From positions 1 to 5,094 of the forward strand of contig CAJXGZ010000182.1 of assembly GCA_913053795.1 (NCBI GenBank): a DNA stretch of 5,094 nucleotides, given 5' to 3'. This document shows, piece after piece, positions 1-5,094 of this stretch (positions within the stretch are counted from its first letter, which is position 1; the number at the start of each line of letters is the position of its first letter). Made by a program: the position numbers and the translations under genes. The DNA is from an uncultured Rhodospirillales bacterium (GTDB lineage Bacteria; Pseudomonadota; Alphaproteobacteria; Rhodospirillales; 2-02-FULL-58-16). The notes under the pieces are model-generated. The model saw nothing but the letters and a program-made list of their open reading frames with translations. It had not been told where the DNA came from and did no database searches.

Positions 1-57
1 CCCCACGAGGTCTTCCGTTTGGCGAAAAGTGGTGCGCTTACAACCTGAATCTGCCGA

Positions 58-86
58 GAAAAATTCACAATTCAAGACCTGACCCC
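58..86. repeat. Short motif resembling the end of a dispersed repeat or transposase-associated element
   Basis: The segment contains AATTCACAATTCAAGACC followed by TGACCCC. Read on the other strand it begins GGGGTCAGGTCTTGAATT. From memory, this type of sequence recurs in many proteobacterial genomes close to REP-associated (IS200-like, Y1) transposases, and its translation KIHNSRPDP turns up in spurious predicted proteins. No transposase gene lies in the window, so only the motif is visible. A coding-like scrap begins immediately to its right, which would fit the motif marking the edge of an old insertion. The association with mobile elements is recalled, not tested here. Confidence 0.4.
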
Positions 87-88
87 AA

Positions 89-202
89 CATCACGGCGAT
101 AACTACGCCGATATGCTGGAGGACTGGCGCGGCGGACGCTACCTGCGAATGGCGTCTCCGATCGCCAAGCCTGAAGGCGTTTTGAAGCTTGTTCCAAAAT
201 AA
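89..202 (+). pseudogene. Coding-like fragment of unknown origin (37 codons, no start)
   Basis: This frame reads HHGDNYADMLEDW at its beginning and KPEGVLKLVPK at its end, closing on TAA at 200-202. Third codon positions are mostly G or C, as in the intact genes of this window, so it looks like real former coding sequence. It has no upstream start because the frame is closed by TGA at 80-82, just inside the repeat-like motif. I do not recognise the family. It could be the 3' end of a gene cut off by an insertion or rearrangement. A competing frame (3-185) is open from the window edge, but its codons to the right of the motif look like a shadow of this one. Confidence 0.3.
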
Positions 203-212
203 TTATGAAATG

Positions 213-324
213 AGCAGCCTGGGCGTTCTTCACGGCGATGATTTGGTCCAAAGCCAACGAACGCGCCCTTCAATTGACCAATGAGAAAGGCGGGGCCTAC
301 ATCCACCCCTATTATGAAGATTGG
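213..324 (+). pseudogene. Frameshifted internal fragment of a threonine/serine dehydratase (PLP fold type II)
   Basis: In one frame bases 219-251 read LGVLHGDDLVQ. After a one-base shift near 248-253 the reading continues as ANERALQLTNEKGGAYIHPYYED up to about 321. Joined, these match the stretch of threonine and serine dehydratases with the pattern VLHGD(N/D), then A..A..L....G..(Y/F)(I/V)HP(Y/F)DD, which lies upstream of the family's VIAGQGT motif. The expected next residues are absent: the frame goes on as WYYMRHR and stops at 343-345, where it converges with the end of the minus-strand methyltransferase gene. Only about 35 codons of a gene normally over 300 codons survive, with no start and no PLP lysine, so it cannot be functional. 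The family assignment is from motif memory. Confidence 0.45.
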
Positions 325-326
325 TA

Positions 327-1109
327 TTATATGCGCCACAGGTGAAGATTGGTCCCCCGGCGGTCGCCAACGGCGACGGTTTCATCCGCTGGAAATTCGG
401 GAACTTTGAAGGAATTGCTGATGAAAAGGCTTCCGGGACGCATTTCGGTCCGGACCTTCTGATAGAGCTCCGCCATGGGCGCCGGAGAGAGGAAGCAGTA
501 AACCACATCGTAGCCGCTTAAGTCCTGCTTCCAATAATCCCTGAAGATGATGCGGACGTTGGGCGGACCAAAAAACTTAAGGCGAAGCCATGACGCCAGA
601 AACAACGCCGGCGCCGACTCGATCCCGGTCAAGCTCGCCAATGGACGCCGCCGGGCGAGATAGGCTAGAACGCCGCCAAAACCGCAACCGAGGTCCGCAA
701 ACGCCAAATCCGTTTTTTCCGGAAGAAGTTCCGCCAACGCCGTCCTGGTTTTCCGGTTTGTGAGATAGAGGGGGACCTTCCCGCCGGCGCTGTTCCAGTA
801 AATCAGCAAGAGAGACAGAAAAGCCGAAGGATAAATCCACGAAGGCGCTTGCGCCCATACCCCCAACGCCAACGCCGGAGGCAACAGCAGTTGAAAAACC
901 AACCACCAACGCCTTAAGCCGAAGAACCTTCCGAGCAGGGCCGCAAGTCCGCCCTGAAAGAAAAAAATCAGGAGAAACAACGGCGTAGCCTTGCCGCTTC
1001 CCGCCATCAACCACCAAATCACGCCCAGAAGCGGAACAGCGACGGCGATTTGGGCAAGCAGGGCGACGCTAAGCAAAGATATGCGCCAATTTGTAAAAAC
1101 ATTATCCAT
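327..1109 (-). CDS. Membrane-anchored class I SAM-dependent methyltransferase (FAM173/ANTKMT-like)
   Basis: This 260-residue protein joins a hydrophobic N-terminal half to a methyltransferase domain. Likely membrane segments lie near residues 12-36, 41-60, 67-86 and 90-105. The catalytic part starts near 115 with SAM motif I ADLGCGFGG (138-146), then the acidic ribose-contact residue in GIE (163-165), and motif IV-like DVVYCFLSPAPM (201-212). The arrangement PLYLTNRKTRTAL, DLGCG, DYWKQDLSGYDVV and MRPGSLFISNSF resembles the FAM173 family, whose human members methylate lysines of mitochondrial membrane proteins (ADP/ATP translocase and ATP synthase c subunit). The bacterial substrate here is unknown, but a membrane-protein lysine is a reasonable guess. 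The ATG at 1109 is the first start after an in-frame TGA. GGAGG is present but about 19 bases upstream, an unusually long spacing. The gene is divergent from motA and has no visible partner. Methyltransferase activity is well supported; the subfamily is less certain. Confidence 0.8.
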   Translation of the reverse strand: MDNVFTNWRISLLSVALLAQIAVAVPLLGVIWWLMAGSGKATPLFLLIFFFQGGLAALLGRFFGLRRWWLVFQLLLPPALALGVWAQAPSWIYPSAFLSLLLIYWNSAGGKVPLYLTNRKTRTALAELLPEKTDLAFADLGCGFGGVLAYLARRRPLASLTGIESAPALFLASWLRLKFFGPPNVRIIFRDYWKQDLSGYDVVYCFLSPAPMAELYQKVRTEMRPGSLFISNSFKVPEFPADETVAVGDRRGTNLHLWRI

Positions 1110-1336
1110 GGCGGATCAATAAATTTGACCTCCGAGATGTTTTTCATTGCGCCAGAAATAAATGGTGAGAATATACTGTTTCAATTAAATAATTTTTCTG
1201 GGTATGGTTTCTGAGAAAAATGCTGGAATGACTCGAGTTTCCCCCTATATACGAATCAGAGGGCGGCGCCATCTCCTATGGTTATTCTGACGCACTTTTT
1301 AATTTATAACAATCAAATACTTATCATGGTTCTTTA
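1110..1336. promoter_or_regulatory. AT-rich divergent intergenic region between the methyltransferase gene and motA
   Basis: This stretch is clearly richer in A/T than the flanking genes and must carry the promoters for both directions if motA is not read from elsewhere. Possible plus-strand -10 hexamers are TATACT (1172-1177), TATATA (1246-1251) and TATAAC (1305-1310). None has a convincing -35 at 17 bases; the first has TTGCGC 19 bases upstream. I found no sigma-54 (GG-N10-GC) or sigma-28 pattern and no CtrA-type TTAA-N7-TTAA. A perfect 8-base inverted repeat, ATTTTTCT (1192-1199) and AGAAAAAT (1214-1221), could be an operator. No Shine-Dalgarno sequence precedes motA. Confidence 0.35.
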
Positions 1337-2203
1337 ATGTTATTTATTGTTGGTTTATTGGTTGTTTTTGGGTCTGTCCTTGGCGGTTATGTGGCCGCCG
1401 ATGGTCACCTAGGCGTTCTTTGGCAGCCTTTTGAATTCGTCATCATCTTTGGCGGAATGATCGGCGCCTTTATCATCGCCAGCCCCAAGGATGTCTTGAA
1501 GGGCGTCGGAAAGGCCTTCGCAGGCACTCTTATCAAAGGTCCAAAACATGGCAAGGACGCCTATATTGAGTTGATTGGCCTGCTTTACTCTCTTTTCAAA
1601 CTGGCCAAGACCAAGGGTGATTTGGCCTTGGAGGGGCATGTTGAAAACCCCAACGATAGTCAGCTTTTTCAGCAGTTTCCTAAGTTTCTAGCCGATCACC
1701 ACGCCGTTGAGTTCCTGTGCGATTACTTACGCCTATTGACCCTGGGCACAAGCAACGCCCATGAAGTTGGCGACATTATCGACCAGGAACTGGACATCCA
1801 TCACCAGGAAGAGCACGCCATCGTCGGCGCCATCTCCAACATGGCCGACGGCGTCCCGGCGCTGGGAATTGTCGCCGCCGTGCTGGGCATTATCCACACC
1901 ATGGGCTCTATCACCGAGCCGCCGGAAGTGCTCGGGAAACTTATCGGCGGCGCCTTGGTTGGAACCTTTTCCGGAATTTTGATGTGTTACGGTTTTATGG
2001 CGCCCGTCGCCCAATCCGTCGGCGCTTCCTTTGAGGCGGACAGCCGCTATTTCACCTGTATAAAGACGGGGATTATCGCGCATATGCAGGGGTATGCGCC
2101 CCAGGTCTCCGTTGAATTCGCGCGCAAGACATTGGCGTCCAACGTTCGTCCGACGTTTGCTGAAGTCGAAGAAATGATAGGAGACCTGCCCTCGGCTGGT
2201 TAA
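1337..2203 (+). CDS. motA: Flagellar motor stator protein MotA
   Basis: MotA forms, with MotB, the inner-membrane ion channel that drives flagellar rotation; its cytoplasmic loop pushes on the rotor protein FliG. The protein has 288 residues, close to the 295 of E. coli MotA. Four membrane segments are visible: about 1-21, 32-50, 172-191 and 202-224. The N-terminal GSVLGGYVAADGHLGVLWQP region is typical of the family. The two channel prolines (E. coli P173 and P222) are P174 in DGVPALGIVAAVLG and P223 in GFMAPVA. The rotor-contacting charges R90 and E98 correspond to K91 and E99, so the first is a conservative change. YAPQVSVEFARKTL and RPTFAEVEEM near the C terminus are also family-typical. 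The start agrees with E. coli MotA, although there is no Shine-Dalgarno sequence and a three-codon reading frame (ATG at 1326) ends in a TAATG overlap with it. Whether protons or sodium ions are used cannot be decided securely. motB follows after 9 bases. Confidence 0.97.
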   Translation: MLFIVGLLVVFGSVLGGYVAADGHLGVLWQPFEFVIIFGGMIGAFIIASPKDVLKGVGKAFAGTLIKGPKHGKDAYIELIGLLYSLFKLAKTKGDLALEGHVENPNDSQLFQQFPKFLADHHAVEFLCDYLRLLTLGTSNAHEVGDIIDQELDIHHQEEHAIVGAISNMADGVPALGIVAAVLGIIHTMGSITEPPEVLGKLIGGALVGTFSGILMCYGFMAPVAQSVGASFEADSRYFTCIKTGIIAHMQGYAPQVSVEFARKTLASNVRPTFAEVEEMIGDLPSAG

Positions 2204-2212
2204 ACTATTGTT

Positions 2213-3202
2213 ATGGTGGATCCGTTACAGCCGATAATCGTCAAAAAGGTCATCAAGAAGGATGGCGGCCATCACGGCGGCGCTTGGAAGATCGCCTACG
2301 CTGATTTTGTGACGGCGATGATGGCCTTTTTCCTTCTGTTGTGGCTCTTAAATTCAGTTACTCAGGAGCAGCTTGAGGGCGTCGCCGATCATTTCGCGCC
2401 GGCTTCCGCGTCCCTTCAGTCCAGCGGCTCCGGCGGCGTTCTCGGCGGCAAGGTCATGTCCGAGGAAGGCGCCATGACCGCCACCACCTCGCGGGCCAGC
2501 GTTTCCATGGACCTCCCCCCCCCCAGAGCGGGTTCCGGCGGCGAGTCTTCCTCCGAAGCCGAACCCGAAACGACCCCCGCTGACGCCGGCGCTGAAGAGG
2601 TCATGAAAAGGAAAGAGGAGGAGCAGTTCAAGAAGGCCGAGGAGGAACTGAAAAAGGCCATTAATAAAATTCCTTCCCTCAGGCAGTTGAAGAACAGCCT
2701 GGTCATCGACAGCACGCCCGAGGGGTTGCGCATTCAGCTTGTCGACCAGAAAGGCCTCGCCATGTTCCCAAGCGGCAGCTCCAAGATGTTCCTTCACACC
2801 AAAAAATTGTTGGAGTTGGTGACCAGGGTGATCTCGACCATGCCCCAAGACCTGGCGATCTCCGGCCATACCGATTCCGTCAAGTTCGTCTCGAACAGCG
2901 GTTACAGCAACTGGGAGCTGTCGGCCGACCGCGCCAACGCCAGCCGCCGCCAGTTGTTGCATAACGGCGTACCCTATGAGCGCATCAGCAGGGTGGTCGG
3001 CAAGGCCGACACCGAGCCTTTGCTTAAGAATGATCCGAAAAATCAAAAAAACAGGCGAATCAGCATTATCCTTTTGCGCGGGACCGGGCATAAACAAGGC
3101 GCGAAACAGCCGTCAGCAGAAGAAAAATGGACTCCCCCCTCTGTTCTGGAGCCGACCAGGAATTATCTCGCCAATCCTCCCGCGGCGCCAAAGGCGGAAT
3201 AA
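2213..3202 (+). CDS. motB: Flagellar motor stator protein MotB (OmpA-type peptidoglycan anchor)
   Basis: MotB lines the stator channel with MotA and anchors it to the cell wall. Of its 329 residues, 1-27 are a basic cytoplasmic tail (KKVIKKDGGHHGGAWK). The single membrane helix (about 31-49) begins with D31 in YADFVTAMMAFF, the ion-binding aspartate equivalent to E. coli D32. A plug-like stretch follows (QEQLEGVADHF, 51-61). Residues about 65-125 are a Ser/Gly/Pro/Glu low-complexity linker, and about 127-150 a highly charged, probably helical segment. The OmpA-like domain runs from about 160 to 290, with SGHTDS (217-222), the LSADRA motif (236-241) and NRRI (280-283). A polar tail of about 40 residues ends the protein. 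The linker is encoded partly by a run of ten C residues (2515-2524) that could make the gene prone to frameshift. There is no clear Shine-Dalgarno sequence, so translation may be coupled to motA. A GTG at 2216 is an alternative start. Confidence 0.97.
   Translation: MVDPLQPIIVKKVIKKDGGHHGGAWKIAYADFVTAMMAFFLLLWLLNSVTQEQLEGVADHFAPASASLQSSGSGGVLGGKVMSEEGAMTATTSRASVSMDLPPPRAGSGGESSSEAEPETTPADAGAEEVMKRKEEEQFKKAEEELKKAINKIPSLRQLKNSLVIDSTPEGLRIQLVDQKGLAMFPSGSSKMFLHTKKLLELVTRVISTMPQDLAISGHTDSVKFVSNSGYSNWELSADRANASRRQLLHNGVPYERISRVVGKADTEPLLKNDPKNQKNRRISIILLRGTGHKQGAKQPSAEEKWTPPSVLEPTRNYLANPPAAPKAE
2515..2524 (+). repeat. Homopolymeric tract of ten C residues within motB
   Basis: The in-frame codons CTC CCC CCC CCC encode LPPP (residues 101-104) in the periplasmic linker of MotB. 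Adding one C would bring TGA at 2581-2583 into frame; losing one C would bring TGA at 2604-2606 into frame. Both stops fall before the peptidoglycan-binding domain. This is the longest single-base run I noticed in the window. Confidence 0.9.
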
Positions 3203-3224
3203 TCTTTATTTATTGTTGCTGGAA

Positions 3225-3962
3225 ATGAAGCACAACCCAATTAACACCGCCAGTTTCTTCTTCACGACAACCCCCTTGCCGTGCCCTTACCTGCCTGACC
3301 GGGAGGAACGCCGTGTGGTGACGGAACTGGTCGGCCGCGACGCAGCTTCCCTTCATGACACGCTTTCATTGGCCGGATACCGCCGCTCTCACAACATCGC
3401 TTATGCGCCGGCCTGTCCTGATTGCGACGCCTGCAAGGCGGTTCGCGTTGTCGCCGGCGGGTTCAAGCGGACCCAATCTCATCGCCGCGTCTGGAAGCTC
3501 AACGCCGGATTGAAAGGCGTGGAAGCCGTAGCCCAGGCGACGGAGGAGCACTATGCGTTGTTCGCGGCCTATCAGAGCGCGCGCCATGGCGAAGGCGAGA
3601 TGGCCAAGATGGATTATCTGGATTATCTGGCGCTGATTGAAGACACCCCCGTGGATACCTTCCTTGTGGAATTTCGCGATCCTGTCCTGGGACTCGTTGC
3701 GGTCTGTCTGGTCGACCGCATTCGCAACGGTCTTTCGGCAGTCTACAGCTTTTTCGATCCGGCCTGCGCCAAACGCAGCCTCGGCACATTTATGATTCTG
3801 TGGCTGTTGCGGCGCGCCAAGGAGCTGGGACTTGATCATGTTTACCTGGGATTTTTTATCGAGGACTGTCCCAAAATGTGCTACAAAACCGGTTTCCAGC
3901 CCTTACAGGGAATCACGCCTCAAGGTTGGCGGCGCGTGACCAAGAAGAAACAGCAAACATGA
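3225..3962 (+). CDS. bpt: Aspartate/glutamate leucyltransferase (Bpt; ATE-like aminoacyl-tRNA-protein transferase)
   Basis: Bpt moves leucine from Leu-tRNA to proteins with N-terminal Asp or Glu in the cytoplasm, tagging them for ClpS/ClpAP degradation (the bacterial N-degron pathway). The 245-residue length is normal for the family. The N-terminal ATE domain shows FFFTTTPLPCPYLPDREER (11-29), GYRRSHNIAYAPACPDCDACKAVRV (51-75) with the family's clustered cysteines (C20, C64, C67, C70), and a basic FKRTQSHRRVWK stretch. The C-terminal acyltransferase fold shows ATEEHYALFAAYQSARH, VDTFLVEF, LSAVYSFFDP, SLGTFMILWLLRRAKELGLDHVYLGFFI and KMCYKTGFQP, all characteristic. The frame is open further upstream across the end of motB, but conservation begins just after ATG 3225, so I use that start; only a weak, too-close GGA precedes it. 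It lies 22 bases after motB, and its stop overlaps the next start (ATGA). A 9-base tandem duplication GATTATCTG at 3612-3629 encodes DYLDYL. Substrate specificity is inferred from family resemblance. Confidence 0.93.
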   Translation: MKHNPINTASFFFTTTPLPCPYLPDREERRVVTELVGRDAASLHDTLSLAGYRRSHNIAYAPACPDCDACKAVRVVAGGFKRTQSHRRVWKLNAGLKGVEAVAQATEEHYALFAAYQSARHGEGEMAKMDYLDYLALIEDTPVDTFLVEFRDPVLGLVAVCLVDRIRNGLSAVYSFFDPACAKRSLGTFMILWLLRRAKELGLDHVYLGFFIEDCPKMCYKTGFQPLQGITPQGWRRVTKKKQQT

Positions 3963-5094
3963 AACGCCGAAAGTTCCTAAAAAGCGTCTCCGCGGCTGGC
4001 CTTGCCGGCGCCGTGGCGGGCGCCTTTCCCGCTCCCGCCATCTCCAAGGGCCTCAAGGAATGGAAGATGGTCACCACATGGCCGAAGAATTTCCCGGGCC
4101 TTGGAACCGGCGCCAACCTGCTCGCCGATTTTATCGGCAGGGCCAGCGAGGGACGTCTGACCATAAAGGTTTACGGCGCCGGCGAAATCGTTCCCGCCTT
4201 CGAGTCCATGGATGCGGTTTCCGGCGGCACGGTGGAGATGGGGCACGGGGCGCCCTACTACTGGAAGGGCAAGGTGGCGGCCGCCCAGTTCATCGCCTCC
4301 ATGCCCTTCGGCCTGACCGCCCAGGAGCAAAACGCATGGCTTCACTTCGGCGGCGGACAGGAACTGGCCGGCGAGGTTTACAGGGAGTTGGGCTGCAAGT
4401 TCTTCGCCAGCGGCAACACCGGCGCCCAGATGGGCGGCTGGTTCAATAAGGAACTCACCAGCCTTCATGATTTCAAGGGCCTGAAAATGCGCATTCCCGG
4501 CCTTGGCGGCGAGGTGATCAAGGCCGCCGGCGGCAACGTCGTCAACCTTCCCGGCGGCGAGATTCCCCCGGCGCTGCAGTCAGGCGCCATCGACGCCGCC
4601 GAATGGGTCGGCCCTTACAACGACTTGGCGTTCGGCCTCTATAAGAGCGCCCAGTTTTACTATTACCCCGGTTGGCATGAACCGGCGACGACCTTGGACA
4701 ACTTCATCAATCTCAAGGCTTGGGAATCGTTGCCGGACGACCTTAAGGCCATCGTCGAGGCGGCCAACGCCGCCGTCAACCAGATCGTGCTCAGCGAGTT
4801 CACCGCCCGCAACAACGCGGCGCTGGGGACGTTGATGAACGAGCATGAGGTGGTTCTCAAGAAATTCCCCAACCCGATCCTCGATGGCTTGGGCGCCCTC
4901 TCAGGCCGCGTTCTGGACGAGCTGGCGTCCAGGGACCGCTTAAGCCGCAAGGTGATGGACAGCCTGTTGAACTTCCGCCTGGACGCCCTTTCCTGGTCCA
5001 AGCGCTCCGAGCAGGCCTTCATGGCGTCGCGCTCCCTGCCCTTCAAGTTCGCCAAGCCGTCCTACAGGGAGACCCCCTCATCCCTCCAGCCGTT
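3959..5094 (+). CDS. TRAP transporter substrate-binding protein, TakP-like (DctP family), 3' end outside window
   Basis: This is the periplasmic receptor of a tripartite ATP-independent (TRAP) transporter, which hands its ligand to DctQ/DctM-type membrane partners. The N terminus MKRRKFLKS followed by a hydrophobic Ala/Gly stretch ending near PAPAIS (about residue 29) is a twin-arginine (Tat) signal, as in TakP. The sequence resembles TakP of Rhodobacter sphaeroides, a 2-oxo acid/pyruvate binder. Ligand-site positions recalled for TakP are all kept: Q157 in GNTGAQMGGWF, R178 in LKMRIPG, and E215-W216 in AAEWVGPY; FYYYPGWHEP follows. This supports a carboxylate ligand, probably a 2-oxo acid. 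The frame is open for 378 codons to the edge, already slightly longer than TakP (about 365), so only a short tail should be missing. The start overlaps the bpt stop by four bases, with only a purine-rich AAGAAGAAA upstream, so translation is probably coupled. Membrane-subunit genes would be expected just beyond the edge. The exact ligand is inferred. Confidence 0.93.
   Translation, partial: MKRRKFLKSVSAAGLAGAVAGAFPAPAISKGLKEWKMVTTWPKNFPGLGTGANLLADFIGRASEGRLTIKVYGAGEIVPAFESMDAVSGGTVEMGHGAPYYWKGKVAAAQFIASMPFGLTAQEQNAWLHFGGGQELAGEVYRELGCKFFASGNTGAQMGGWFNKELTSLHDFKGLKMRIPGLGGEVIKAAGGNVVNLPGGEIPPALQSGAIDAAEWVGPYNDLAFGLYKSAQFYYYPGWHEPATTLDNFINLKAWESLPDDLKAIVEAANAAVNQIVLSEFTARNNAALGTLMNEHEVVLKKFPNPILDGLGALSGRVLDELASRDRLSRKVMDSLLNFRLDALSWSKRSEQAFMASRSLPFKFAKPSYRETPSSLQP

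Noticed and set aside
577..1017. Second minus-strand frame of about 146 codons within the methyltransferase gene
   Set aside because: It overlaps the frame carrying the SAM-binding motifs and has no recognisable content.
1172..1177. TATACT as a confident sigma-70 promoter for motA
   Set aside because: The only -35-like hexamer is 19 bases away and matches poorly; kept only as a possibility in the intergenic entry.
2354..3097. Long minus-strand reading frame of about 247 codons opposite motB
   Set aside because: motB is certain on the plus strand; the antisense product is low-complexity, has no recognisable domain, and is a typical shadow of GC-rich coding sequence.
2976..3224. Upstream extension of bpt into motB, giving a 328-codon protein
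   Set aside because: The extra 83 residues are motB sequence read in another frame, with no family resemblance; Bpt conservation begins just after ATG 3225.
3612..3629. Tandem 9-base duplication in bpt as a variable repeat
   Set aside because: There are only two copies, they are in frame, and they fall in a family region with similar residues, so it is probably chance.
3977..4468. Minus-strand frame of about 163 codons, and a plus-strand frame at 4060-4449, over the TRAP receptor gene
   Set aside because: Both overlap a convincing TakP-like protein in full and show no motifs.
1..5094. CRISPR arrays, tRNA, rRNA or toxin-antitoxin genes
   Set aside because: No spaced direct repeats, no cloverleaf or rRNA-like sequence, and no small gene pair was seen on either strand.

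Overview
The window looks like chromosomal DNA of a flagellated proteobacterium, most likely an alphaproteobacterium (inference from protein style). Genes are GC-rich with mostly G/C third codon positions. The MotA/MotB pair, a Bpt-type aminoacyl-tRNA-protein transferase and a TakP-like Tat-exported TRAP binding protein are a combination common in that class. The exact genus cannot be told from this window.

Layout from left to right. Bases 1-326 hold no intact gene. They contain a short motif of a kind I associate with mobile or repetitive elements (about 58-86), a GC3-rich coding-like scrap of unknown origin (89-202), and what reads as a frameshifted internal fragment of a threonine/serine dehydratase (about 213-324). 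Bases 327-1109, on the minus strand, encode an intact membrane-anchored class I SAM-dependent methyltransferase resembling the FAM173/ANTKMT lysine methyltransferases. An AT-rich divergent intergenic region (1110-1336) follows. From 1337 to the right edge everything is on the plus strand and tightly packed: motA (1337-2203), motB (2213-3202), bpt (3225-3962) and a TRAP transporter substrate-binding protein (3959 to beyond the edge). The gaps are 9 and 22 bases, and the last pair overlaps by ATGA.

MotA and MotB together form the ion-conducting stator of the flagellar motor; all the key residues I looked for are present. Bpt is an N-degron enzyme, and the last gene is the periplasmic receptor of a tripartite secondary transporter, probably for a 2-oxo acid. 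The four plus-strand genes are packed like one transcription unit, although their functions are unrelated apart from motA-motB.

I see no clear new multi-gene system. The most notable points are a run of ten C residues inside motB, where any one-base slip would truncate the protein before its peptidoglycan-binding domain; the gene debris at the left edge; and the uncharacterised membrane methyltransferase.
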